Notes: generated from the letters alone by a model not told the origin. 6,272 nt of DNA from Burkholderiales bacterium (GCA_019746155.1 JAIESJ010000161.1:1-6272); one strand, 5' to 3'. Shown: positions 1 through 6,100, counted from the first letter of the stretch. Numbers and translations: made by a program.

Positions 1-16
1 AAATAAGAACACGTAA

Positions 17-88
17 CAAAATGACTTTCTGCCGCCCCCTCACCCCGACCCTCTCCCCGCAAGCGGGGAGAGGGAGAGTGTCATTTTG
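17..88. repeat. Nested inverted repeat, rhizobial-type C-rich extragenic palindrome
   Basis: The core is a 12-base perfect inverted repeat, CCCTCTCCCCGC (49-60) and GCGGGGAGAGGG (63-74), separated by AA; the real loop would be a few bases larger. Outside it lies a second pair of arms, CAAAATGAC (17-25) and GTCATTTTG (80-88), so the whole unit is symmetric about its centre. The stretch between the left arm and the core is C-rich (CCCCCTCACCCCGACC). From memory, this C-rich palindrome occurs in many copies between genes in Rhizobiales genomes. There is no clean run of T directly after the core stem, so a classical intrinsic terminator is not evident, although the RNA would fold strongly. Confidence 0.75.
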
Positions 89-208
89 ATACGCGCTCTA
101 AGGCGTCCATGCGAACTCCGTGCAACACTGAGAACCGCTTTTCGCAACGCAGTCTTGTATCGAGACCATTCCCGAAGACATTTCGTTTCATTAAATCGAG
201 AATATGCA

Positions 209-419
209 ATGAAATCTGCAGTCACTGCATCATCACTGGCAATACTGACACTCACCGCCCCCCAGCGTGAGCGAGGTGGCTCGGGCCGTTCCGAGGCAAC
301 CCTCGCAATCCATGCCGCCGCAGGGGCAGCCCTATCCGTCCCAGGGCATCTACGAAAGCGGTCATGGATCAAGGCACGGCGGACATGGAGGTGTTCAAGG
401 CCGTGGTCACAGAGGGTAG
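209..419 (+). pseudogene. Frameshifted small secreted His/Gly-rich protein
   Basis: ATG at 209 opens a frame beginning MKSAVTASSLAILTLTAP, which looks like a Sec signal peptide: one Lys, a hydrophobic core, then small residues. At a run of six C (258-263) this frame passes into an Arg-rich composition that does not look like protein. The +1 frame, however, continues plausibly with SVSEVARAVPRQPSQ, then a Pro/Gln-rich part, then a tail containing HGSRHGGHGG, ending at TAG 417-419. Removing one C joins the two halves into a 69-residue protein. The tail could bind metal ions, which fits the metal-efflux gene 82 bases downstream. The ribosome site is weak (GAGAA about 8 bases before ATG). It may be a true pseudogene, a homopolymer sequencing error, or chance; an internal ATG at 312 could also start a 35-residue peptide. 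No family recognised. Confidence 0.45.
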
Positions 420-501
420 TTCCTCGGAGACCTCTTAGATTGAAGAAGTTTGCGGGCCAGCTTCGCAGCATCGCGCTCATCGAATAAACAAGATATTGAT
501 C

Positions 502-1419
502 ATGAGCGCAGGGCATTCACATGCGGCGGCAAATCCCTCAGTAACCGCCGCCGGGCGGCACAAGGGCAGGCTCACGTGGGCGTTAGCACTGACCTCTACC
601 TTCATGGTTGTGGAGGTCATTGGCGGCCTGTGGACTGGCAGCCTCGCGCTTCTAGCCGATGCGGCGCATATGCTGACCGACGCGGGCGGTCTTGCCCTGG
701 CGCTAATCGCCGTCCGTTTCGCGGAACGTCCCGCGACTCCGCAGAAGACGTACGGTTATGTTCGCATGGAGGTGCTGTCGGCGCTGACGAATGCCGTCGT
801 TTTGCTGCTGCTGACGATCTACATTTTCTACGAAGCGTATAAGCGCTTCCTGAACCCGCCGGAAATTCTGGGCGGCCCGATGCTGGCGGTGGCAGTGGTC
901 GGCCTCGCGGTCAATCTGGTCAGCATGAAGATCCTCTCCGCCGGGTCGTCGGAAAGCCTAAATGTAAAGGGGGCCTATTTCGAGGTGCTCAGCGACATGC
1001 TGGGCTCGCTAGGCGTCATCCTCGCCGCGGGCGTCGTCATGCTCACCGGCTGGACGCTGGCCGATCCGATCATCGGCGCCGGCATCGGGCTGTTCATCAT
1101 TCCGCGCACGTGGATATTGCTGAAACAGGCAATCCACATCCTCATGGAGGGCACGCCGCCCGAAGTCGATATAGCACTGCTGGAGCGAAAGTTGCTGGAC
1201 ATTCCCGGCGTGACGGCCGTCCACGATCTTCATGTCTGGACGATAACCTCCGGCATCGACGCCATGAGCTGCCATCTCGTCGTAGCCGACATGGCCCAAG
1301 CACGGATGACGATCGTCAGCGCAAATGACGCGATGAAGACCGGCTTCGGTCTGACGCATGCGACGATTCAGATCGAGGATCAGAAGCTGCGGGAGGCCGA
1401 GGGCGAATTAAGACTGTAG
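502..1419 (+). CDS. CDF-family divalent metal cation efflux transporter (CzcD-like)
   Basis: This inner-membrane antiporter of the cation diffusion facilitator family would export Zn2+ or related ions (Co, Cd, Ni, Fe) in exchange for protons. The 305 residues match the usual family length. A short His-bearing N-terminus (GHSHAAA) precedes six hydrophobic segments. TM2 carries D53, H56 and D60 in ADAAHMLTD, the metal-site signature. TM5 carries E161 and D165 in YFEVLSDMLGS, so Glu sits where Zn-specific members such as ZitB have His. The cytoplasmic domain contains VHDLHVWTITSG, a hallmark of the family's C-terminal dimerisation domain. I chose ATG 502 because MSAGHSH is a typical start; TTG 496 in the same frame is possible, and neither has a good Shine-Dalgarno. 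The next gene starts 131 bases downstream, so an operon is uncertain. Family certain; metal specificity unknown. Confidence 0.95.
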   Translation: MSAGHSHAAANPSVTAAGRHKGRLTWALALTSTFMVVEVIGGLWTGSLALLADAAHMLTDAGGLALALIAVRFAERPATPQKTYGYVRMEVLSALTNAVVLLLLTIYIFYEAYKRFLNPPEILGGPMLAVAVVGLAVNLVSMKILSAGSSESLNVKGAYFEVLSDMLGSLGVILAAGVVMLTGWTLADPIIGAGIGLFIIPRTWILLKQAIHILMEGTPPEVDIALLERKLLDIPGVTAVHDLHVWTITSGIDAMSCHLVVADMAQARMTIVSANDAMKTGFGLTHATIQIEDQKLREAEGELRL

Positions 1420-1538
1420 CGGTAGCAGATGAAACTGGACAAGGGGTTCGATGAACGCGATGGCGATGGTTGACGCTGCGGTCGGACATGCTTGAACAAT
1501 GGGCTGGGTTTTCCTGGAAATCCTGCCCGCAATCGAAC

Positions 1539-1544
1539 AAGGAG
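1539..1544 (+). promoter_or_regulatory. Ribosome binding site AAGGAG deciding the start at 1551
   Basis: AAGGAG ends six bases before ATG 1551. It is a near-ideal Shine-Dalgarno and rules out the longer in-frame reading that would begin at TTG 1470. Confidence 0.8.
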
Positions 1545-1550
1545 ACTGAG

Positions 1551-2015
1551 ATGGGAAAACATGGCAACCGTGACCGCGGGTATCGCGACAGTTACGGCCA
1601 CAGAGACAATCGCGATCCGAGGATGGCGGAGGGGCCGGTCGATTATGATGCACGTCCGCGCCTGCCGAGGAAACTACCGATGGCTGTGGTTCTTGTCGGG
1701 CTCGTCCTGTGGTCGCTCCTCGCCTGGGCCGGTTATGCCCTCGTCGATCCCGGCCTCGGCTGGGTTTCGGCCAATGTCGGGCTCCTGTTGGACGGCGGGA
1801 AGAGCTTCGCAACCGTGACCGGAGTTGGCAAGGAGGTCGGCAACGTCGTCGATAATCTCGACGTCAGCGGTTTTTTGGGGCAGACCATCGCTTTACTACG
1901 GGTGGTGTTGAAGCCGACGATTATCGTTCTCTGGGCGATAGGCGCGCTTATCCTTGTCGCCGCCCCCTTGATCCTGCCGAAAATTGGCAGGCTGTTCGCC
2001 GGACGTCGGCACTGA
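1551..2015 (+). CDS. Hypothetical two-helix membrane protein with charged N-terminus
   Basis: I do not recognise this 154-residue protein. Residues 1-42 are very hydrophilic, rich in Arg, Asp, Gly, Tyr and His with short repeats (YRDSYGHRDNRD), and probably disordered. Residues 43-65 form a first hydrophobic helix with Trp residues. Residues 66-122 are a Gly/Val-rich loop (GKSFATVTGVGKEVGNVV) followed by a possible amphipathic helix (VSGFLGQTIALLRVVLKP). Residues 123-142 form a second helix, and the protein ends with a basic tail (KIGRLFAGRRH). Both ends are basic, which by the positive-inside rule suggests a hairpin with both termini in the cytoplasm and the loop in the periplasm. The start is fixed by a strong ribosome site. 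It lies between the metal exporter and the phosphatase on the same strand, 85 bases before the latter. Expression is likely; function unknown. Confidence 0.8.
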   Translation: MGKHGNRDRGYRDSYGHRDNRDPRMAEGPVDYDARPRLPRKLPMAVVLVGLVLWSLLAWAGYALVDPGLGWVSANVGLLLDGGKSFATVTGVGKEVGNVVDNLDVSGFLGQTIALLRVVLKPTIIVLWAIGALILVAAPLILPKIGRLFAGRRH

Positions 2016-2100
2016 TCACGTCGGCGGGTTCCGTGAGACACGCGCCGCAGATGGTCAAGATCATCGAGAGGAGCCTCGTCAAGCACACACGTGTCTTGGC

Positions 2101-3552
2101 ATGACGACCCTTCCAGAAACCATTGGCCCCGTCCTGTTCGCGCGTGGCGCCGATGAACATCAGTGTCGGCTTTCCGCCATCGTCGTCGCCCCGGAAGACC
2201 GCGATCCACCCCTCTTGGTCCCCGTAGATGGTCAGACGGCCGCTCCGGTGCGGCTGCATTCGCAACTCGGCCGCATGGTCTGGCGATACGATTTCCATCT
2301 CCCGGCGTGCGAGAACGCAACCTACCGGTTGGGCGACGCCGCCTTTCCGGTGGCCGCAGATTGTTCAGGGAATGTGCGGATTGCCTACGTCTCTTGCAAT
2401 GGCCAGGAGCACGCCGATGCGGATCGGCCGGCGGCCGAGCGCAACGCGATGTGGCGCCGCTTGGCAGGGGAGCATGACCGCGCGCCGTTCGGCCTCCTTA
2501 TGCACGGCGGTGATCAACTCTATGCCGACGAAGTCGTTCAATCGCATCCGGCCCTGTCGCGATGGGCTGCGAGCGCGCTGCCGGAAAAGGTGAAGCAGGC
2601 GTTCAGCGCAGAAATGCGCGAGGCAGCGGAAGGTTACTATTTCCAGCGCTATCTGACGCTGTACGCCCAGCCGGAGTTCGCTCATCTAAGCGCCCGAGTG
2701 CCGTCTCTCATGATGTGGGACGACCATGACATCTTCGATGGCTGGGGCAGCCTGCCCGAAAAGCTCCTCGATTGCGAGGTTGGCCGCGGCCTATTCGATG
2801 TCGCGCGGCGCATGTTCATGCTGTTCCAACTCTGGGCAACCGACGAGATGCCCCCGGTCGGATGGGATGCGGGCCAACGCCAAAGCCTCACCCAAGTCGC
2901 CCGCTTCCCGCGGTTCTCCGTCATATCGCCCGATCTGCGCACGGAGCGCCGGCCGACGCGGGTGATGGGGCCGGCCGGCTGGGCCGCGTTCGAGCGCGCC
3001 CTCGCGGAGATCGGCCGGGGCGACCGGCTACTGATCATGTCGAGCGTGCCGATTCTCGGCCCCCGGCTGAGTTGGATTGAGAAATTGCTGGATGTATTCC
3101 CGCGCGTTCAGAAATACGAGGACGACCTGCGCGATCAATGGCAGAGCCGGTCGCATCGTGCGGAGTGGCAGCGAATGCTCGAGACGCTGGAGCGGCGCGC
3201 GGCCGAAAACCGAAACCCGGTCGCGGTCCTGTCGGGCGAGATACACCTCGCGACGCGCGGAGAGATGCCGTTCAAGGACGGAACGATCATGCATCAGCTT
3301 GTGGCGTCGGGGATCGCGCATCCGGCGCCGTCGTGGTCTTACGGCGGTGCCCTCGGCTTGCTCGCGGCCTTGGGCGAGAATCCCTTGCCAGGCCGGAAGG
3401 TTCGCCTGAAACCATTGCCGGGTCACCGGCGAATCTATACGGCGGAGCGAAACTATCTCGTCTTGGAACGGCATGGGGAAGAGTGGTCCGCCGCCTGGGA
3501 GCTGGAGGACAGCGGACGGACTCCCGCGATGACTCTCGAGGGGCGCTCATGA
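2101..3552 (+). CDS. PhoD-like metallophosphatase (alkaline phosphatase D family), cytoplasmic form
   Basis: This 483-residue enzyme belongs to the PhoD-like branch of metallophosphoesterases, which hydrolyse phosphomonoesters or diesters at a two-metal centre. Residues 1-90 look like a beta-rich N-terminal domain. The catalytic domain follows with VSCNG (97-101), HGGDQLYAD (135-143; D138 and Y141), MMWDDHDIFDGWGS (204-217; D207, D208, H209) and SGEIH (378-382; H382), which correspond to the metal-binding motifs of the family. There is no signal peptide or twin-arginine motif, unlike secreted B. subtilis PhoD, so it probably works in the cytoplasm on an intracellular or membrane-associated substrate. 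ATG 2101 is chosen because the domain begins soon after it and no ATG, GTG or TTG lies in frame between 2016 and 2100; its ribosome site is weak, with AGAGGAG 27 bases upstream being too far. The stop overlaps the next gene by four bases. Substrate unknown. Confidence 0.9.
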   Translation: MTTLPETIGPVLFARGADEHQCRLSAIVVAPEDRDPPLLVPVDGQTAAPVRLHSQLGRMVWRYDFHLPACENATYRLGDAAFPVAADCSGNVRIAYVSCNGQEHADADRPAAERNAMWRRLAGEHDRAPFGLLMHGGDQLYADEVVQSHPALSRWAASALPEKVKQAFSAEMREAAEGYYFQRYLTLYAQPEFAHLSARVPSLMMWDDHDIFDGWGSLPEKLLDCEVGRGLFDVARRMFMLFQLWATDEMPPVGWDAGQRQSLTQVARFPRFSVISPDLRTERRPTRVMGPAGWAAFERALAEIGRGDRLLIMSSVPILGPRLSWIEKLLDVFPRVQKYEDDLRDQWQSRSHRAEWQRMLETLERRAAENRNPVAVLSGEIHLATRGEMPFKDGTIMHQLVASGIAHPAPSWSYGGALGLLAALGENPLPGRKVRLKPLPGHRRIYTAERNYLVLERHGEEWSAAWELEDSGRTPAMTLEGRS

Positions 3553-4151
3553 CTGAGTGGGTCATCAGCTTCATCCAAACGCACGGACTTCCGGCAGTCG
3601 CACTGCTGATGTTCCTTGAGAATGTGTTTCCTCCCCTGCCCTCCGAGCTCATCATGCCGTATGCGGGTTTTGCGGCTGCAAAAGGGAGTATGAATGTCGT
3701 GATGGTTTCTCTGGCGGGCGCCATAGGCTCGGTGGCCGGTGCGGCTCTCTGGTATTGGATAGGCCGCCGCTTCGGGGTCGAACGTGTGCAGAGGTGGGCT
3801 GCTAAGCATGGCGCCTATCTGGCGATGTCCGCTGACGATGTTGGTCGAGCCGAGGAGTGGTTCAAGCGACGAGGCACTTTGGCGGTATTCGCCGGCCGGC
3901 TTTTGCCCGCCGTGCGGACTTTGATCTCTGTCCCGGCCGGGATGTTCGCCATGGCTCTTCCGAAGTTTATGTTCTGGTCTTTCGCCGGTTCGCTTCTCTG
4001 GTCGGGCCTGCTTGCAGCCGCGGGCTTCGCCCTAAGTGAAAGGTTCGAAGACGCGACTCGGTGGCTCGACGCGGCAACGAAGGTCGTTCTTGCCTGCTTC
4101 GTCGCTGCCTACATCTGGAGAGTGGTCAAGCTGCGCCGCTCACGTGCTTAG
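3549..4151 (+). CDS. DedA family (SNARE-associated/VTT domain) inner-membrane protein
   Basis: This 200-residue polytopic membrane protein carries the DedA signatures. Residues 24-40 read ENVFPPLPSELIMPYAG, the acidic re-entrant hairpin with E24, the prolines and E33. Residues 115-131 read AGRLLPAVRTLISVPAG, the Arg-bearing motif (R117, P120, R123, P129, G131) of the second re-entrant loop. Further hydrophobic stretches lie at about 50-72, 138-163 and 172-192, and the tail is basic. Known DedA proteins act in envelope lipid transport: some recycle undecaprenyl phosphate and others move phosphatidylethanolamine; they affect pH, membrane-potential and polymyxin tolerance. The start overlaps the phosphatase stop in ATGA (3549-3552) and has GAGGGG at 3538-3543, pointing to translational coupling. 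Family firm; lipid substrate unknown. Confidence 0.95.
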   Translation: MTEWVISFIQTHGLPAVALLMFLENVFPPLPSELIMPYAGFAAAKGSMNVVMVSLAGAIGSVAGAALWYWIGRRFGVERVQRWAAKHGAYLAMSADDVGRAEEWFKRRGTLAVFAGRLLPAVRTLISVPAGMFAMALPKFMFWSFAGSLLWSGLLAAAGFALSERFEDATRWLDAATKVVLACFVAAYIWRVVKLRRSRA

Positions 4152-4235
4152 GGCATTGATTGCAGATACCGGCCCATGCCGCCGCCCTGCGGGTGCGCGC
4201 GGCTTGTGGATCCGTCCGCAGCTAACTCTTGCGGT

Positions 4236-4529
4236 TCAGGATGCGGAGGGCTTGCCGCACGCGGGGCAAAACTTCGCTGCGGGCGGTACATCGGCGCTGC
4301 ACGCAGCACACTTTGTCGCTGTCTGGGTAGCCCCGCATTGCGGGCAAAAGCGCGCGCCGGCCGACACGAACGTGCCGCACTTGGCGCATGCTGCGCCTGC
4401 AGCCGCAGGCGGCGTTCCGCCCGGTGGAGGACCGCCGTAGTTGCCGTAACCACCATGGTGGCCGCCCCCGTGGCCCCCCCGGTTATGACCTCCCATCATT
4501 CCTCGTAGCAGATTGTCTAGTAGTCCCAT
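4236..4529 (-). CDS. Small double zinc-ribbon protein with His/Gly-rich linker
   Basis: The 97-residue protein has three parts. Residues 1-14 (MGLLDNLLRGMMGG) look like a short amphipathic helix. Residues 15-41 are Gly/His/Tyr/Pro-rich (HNRGGHGGGHHGGYGNYGG), low complexity with four His in HGGGHHG-like spacing. Residues 48-92 hold two zinc ribbons: C48-x2-C51 with C62-x2-C65, and C74-x2-C77 with C88-x2-C91, each closed by CPxCG. Such ribbons usually bind structural Zn2+ and mediate protein or nucleic-acid contacts; the His-rich segment could bind extra metal. A strong ribosome site and a composition unlike a random shadow make it a real gene. It converges with dedA (84 bases between stops) and diverges from the methyltransferase-like gene. 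I cannot assign a function; similar small proteins are annotated only as zinc-ribbon domain proteins. Confidence 0.9.
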   Translation of the reverse strand: MGLLDNLLRGMMGGHNRGGHGGGHHGGYGNYGGPPPGGTPPAAAGAACAKCGTFVSAGARFCPQCGATQTATKCAACSADVPPAAKFCPACGKPSAS

Positions 4530-4536
4530 GAGGGCA

Positions 4537-4542
4537 CTCCTT
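4537..4542 (-). promoter_or_regulatory. Ribosome binding site AAGGAG for the zinc-ribbon gene
   Basis: On the minus strand AAGGAG precedes the ATG (4529-4527) with a seven-base spacer. This is an ideal Shine-Dalgarno that fixes the start and supports real expression. Confidence 0.8.
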
Positions 4543-4565
4543 GTAAGCGCATCAATCTAAGACAG

Positions 4566-4618
4566 CTGACCCATGTCAGGGTTCAATCCTTCAAGCCTAT
4601 CATGCCTGCGGTTGAACC
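4566..4618. promoter_or_regulatory. Inverted repeats upstream of the zinc-ribbon gene, possible operator
   Basis: Within the divergent intergenic region there are two nested symmetries. CTGAC-CCAT-GTCAG (4566-4579) is a perfect 5-base inverted repeat. GGTTCAA (4580-4586) pairs with TTGAACC (4612-4618), and the right half sits in a near-palindrome GGTTGAACC (4610-4618). They lie 37-89 bases before the zinc-ribbon start, where operators or promoter elements would be expected. On the minus strand a TTGAAC within this stretch is followed 17 bases later by a poor -10-like hexamer. No known operator is recognised. Confidence 0.25.
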
Positions 4619-4625
4619 GGCGTGA

Positions 4626-4793
4626 TGCCGTTCTTTCTGGCTTCCGTCCTACGCGTCGGTCGCCAAAGGGAACGGCAACAGCACCACCGTGACTTTCAAT
4701 GAAATACCAATCGATGGGGTGAAGATCAGTGCGCGCAGACATGCGGTGGTGCCCGCTGCCTACGTGGGCTATACTCATACCGCCGCCCGATAG
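4626..4793 (+). pseudogene. Start-less ORF fragment in the divergent intergenic region
   Basis: Between an in-frame TGA (4623-4625) and TAG (4791-4793) runs an open stretch of 55 codons with a protein-like composition, including KGNGNSTTVTFNEIPIDG and RRHAVVPAAYVGYTH. The first part (FWLPSYASVAKG) could be the end of a signal peptide. There is no ATG and the first GTG is 22 codons in, so it is not an intact gene. It stops five bases before the ATG of the following gene. It may be an eroded gene end, or chance; a minus-strand ORF covers the same bases and looks less like protein. No family recognised. Confidence 0.2.
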
Positions 4794-4798
4794 CAAGA

Positions 4799-5449
4799 AT
4801 GAAATCTGTGACTAAAACAACTGGCTCAGCGCCTATCCGGCTTTGTGCAGCAATCGAGCATCATCGGCGGATGATAGGCTGGCTATTGGCCTTGGTTTTC
4901 TTTGCTATCGTTCTAGTCACACCGTCGACTTGGGAGCCGAGCCATCCGTTGCATGAGCTATTGGAGAACTCCGGAGTGTTGCTCATTGCGGTCGCCTTAG
5001 CGGGACGCGCCCTATGCATGGTCTACATCGGGGGCAAGAAGAACCGGGCATTGTTCAAGGACGGTCCATACTCCGTATGCCGCAATCCGCTCTACTTCTT
5101 TTCCATCCTGGGCTCTTATGGGATTGGCATGGCAACCGGAAGTATTACGCTGGCGATCGTCGCCGGGACGCTTTTTGGAGCCCTGTTCTGTGCAATCGTT
5201 TGTTCGGAGGAGTATCGCTTGGCACACGCCTTCGGTGCCGACTATGGGGATTATTTGCGGCGTGTGCCGCCGCGATGGCTGCCGGACTTTCGGCTGTGGC
5301 GCGACCCGGCGGAGCTATCGCCTCGCGGTGCCTTGATTGCGCGCACCATCCGCGATTCCGCCGCCCTTTTGCTCGCCGTACCCTTGTTCAAATTCGTCGA
5401 GTACGGCCATGCAAGCGGGAATCTACCGTTTATCGTCGTCGCACCGTAG
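4799..5449 (+). CDS. Isoprenylcysteine/phospholipid methyltransferase-like membrane protein
   Basis: This 216-residue membrane protein resembles the ICMT/PEMT methyltransferase superfamily, which uses S-adenosylmethionine to methylate lipid or prenyl-cysteine substrates in the membrane. Hydrophobic segments lie at about 26-42, 58-77, 97-113, 115-135 and near the C-terminus (186-198). The signature GPYSVCRNPLYF (89-100) and the downstream SEEYRLAHAFGADYGDYLRRVPPRW region (136-160: E137, E138, the FGxxYxxY core, VPPRW) correspond to the conserved SAM and substrate binding segment. Bacteria lack prenylated CaaX proteins, so a small-molecule, lipid or peptide substrate is more likely. ATG 4799 has only a weak ribosome site (AGCAAGA); ATG 4871 (M25), just before the first helix, is an alternative. 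It is divergent from the zinc-ribbon gene and seems monocistronic. Superfamily fairly sure, substrate unknown. Confidence 0.88.
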   Translation: MKSVTKTTGSAPIRLCAAIEHHRRMIGWLLALVFFAIVLVTPSTWEPSHPLHELLENSGVLLIAVALAGRALCMVYIGGKKNRALFKDGPYSVCRNPLYFFSILGSYGIGMATGSITLAIVAGTLFGALFCAIVCSEEYRLAHAFGADYGDYLRRVPPRWLPDFRLWRDPAELSPRGALIARTIRDSAALLLAVPLFKFVEYGHASGNLPFIVVAP

Positions 5450-5593
5450 ACAGTAGCGGACCGCCTCTCTGACGAGCATCCGCTCTACTCGACCAAAGGT
5501 GATTGGCAACCCGATTACGAGGTTCCTGCCGAACAAAGCTCTCACGACGGCACCTTCATATTGGCCGGCGTTCAATTCACGCTCTTCGGATGA
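5450..5593 (+). pseudogene. Orphan C-terminal fragment, outer-membrane beta-barrel-like
   Basis: The frame of the preceding gene stays open for 47 codons after its TAG (5447-5449) until TGA 5591-5593. The peptide looks like protein: SDEHPLYSTKGDWQPDYEV, then PAEQSSHDG, then a final alternating polar/hydrophobic strand GTFILAGVQFTLFG. A last beta strand ending in Phe-Leu-Phe-Gly resembles the closing strand of outer-membrane beta-barrels. About 63 percent of third codon positions in the last 40 codons are G or C, which is not decisive. There is no start codon with a ribosome site, so it would be the remnant of a deleted gene, or chance. I cannot name the family. Confidence 0.25.
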
Positions 5594-5635
5594 CGCGGAC
5601 GGTGCCGCGCGCCGGGTACGGCGATGCGATTTTCT

Positions 5636-6100
5636 CTAGAGACGCCCGCGCGCCCTGAGGATCCCGGGCAGCAGCCACCAAAACACGAGGATGAGCATCG
5701 CGACGAACGCGGCGGCGGCAAAGCCCTCCAAATTGCCGAACACTTCGCAAATGACCAGTTGCGTGGCAAGGACCAGGGCCAGGGACAACGCGACGCATCC
5801 GGCGATGACCTGCCTGGTGGCCACCTGCTTGAAACGCACCCGGTCTACAAGAGGCCGCAGAAGGCGATGCTGCACGGCCGGAGCGCTCAGGAGCACGAGA
5901 CTCGCGATCGCCAGGAGGAAAGTCACCAGGAACACCTGTTTCTCGGCATGAACTATATCCCCGAACCCCGAGTTGAACGGCACCGTAATCAGGAACGCCG
6001 ACAGCAGCAGCTCGCCGGGCAGCAGCACGCGCAGCTCGCCCAGCATGTCGGTCAGGTCGCTGGTTTCCGCAGGGTCTTCGATGGAACTACGGCCGGTCAT
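5636..6100 (-). CDS. DUF6328-type four-helix membrane protein
   Basis: The 154-residue protein begins with an acidic cytoplasmic tail (EDPAETSDL) followed by LGELRVLLPGELLLSAFLIT (20-39), the conserved ELRVLLPG segment that I associate with DUF6328 proteins, leading into TM1 with VPF (40-42). Further helices lie at about 55-74, 98-118 and 126-148, with basic loops between (HRLLRPLVDRVRFKQ, 78-92) and a basic C-terminus (RARGRL). No catalytic residues are evident and the role of the family is unknown to me. The start ATG overlaps the stop of the upstream protease gene in ATGA and has AGGAG seven bases before it, so the pair is likely translated together. It converges with the methyltransferase-like gene, 186 bases apart. 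Confidence 0.88.
   Translation of the reverse strand: MTGRSSIEDPAETSDLTDMLGELRVLLPGELLLSAFLITVPFNSGFGDIVHAEKQVFLVTFLLAIASLVLLSAPAVQHRLLRPLVDRVRFKQVATRQVIAGCVALSLALVLATQLVICEVFGNLEGFAAAAFVAMLILVFWWLLPGILRARGRL

Noticed and set aside
86..487. 133-residue plus-strand ORF as one intact gene
   Set aside because: Only residues from ATG 209 to the C6 run look like protein (a signal peptide); the parts before and after are Arg-rich and shadow-like.
40..516. Long minus-strand ORF of 158 residues over the left region
   Set aside because: Its composition is Arg-rich and family-less, it reads through the palindromic repeat, and it overlaps the better plus-strand signal at 209-419.
1470..1498. TTGACG as a -35 box before the 1551 gene
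   Set aside because: The hexamer at the right distance (TGAACA) matches the -10 consensus at only two of six positions.
1948..2298. Minus-strand 116-residue ORF across the 2015-2101 gap
   Set aside because: It mostly overlaps two well-supported plus-strand genes and has no recognisable domain.
4178..4234. GC-rich inverted repeats between the convergent dedA and zinc-ribbon stops as a bidirectional terminator
   Set aside because: The stems are only five bases with large loops (GCCGC/GCGGC and CCGCA/TGCGG), and neither is followed by a T run on either strand.
4036..4440. Plus-strand ORF of 134 residues opposite the zinc-ribbon gene
   Set aside because: It is the antisense shadow of the zinc-ribbon gene, whose Cys motifs and ribosome site are convincing.
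4557..4796. Minus-strand 79-residue ORF in the divergent intergenic region
   Set aside because: No ribosome site, no domain, and it would end just upstream of the zinc-ribbon gene across its likely promoter.
5691..5951. Plus-strand ORFs opposite the DUF6328-type gene
   Set aside because: They are Arg/Thr/Ala-rich antisense shadows of a clear membrane protein with its own ribosome site.
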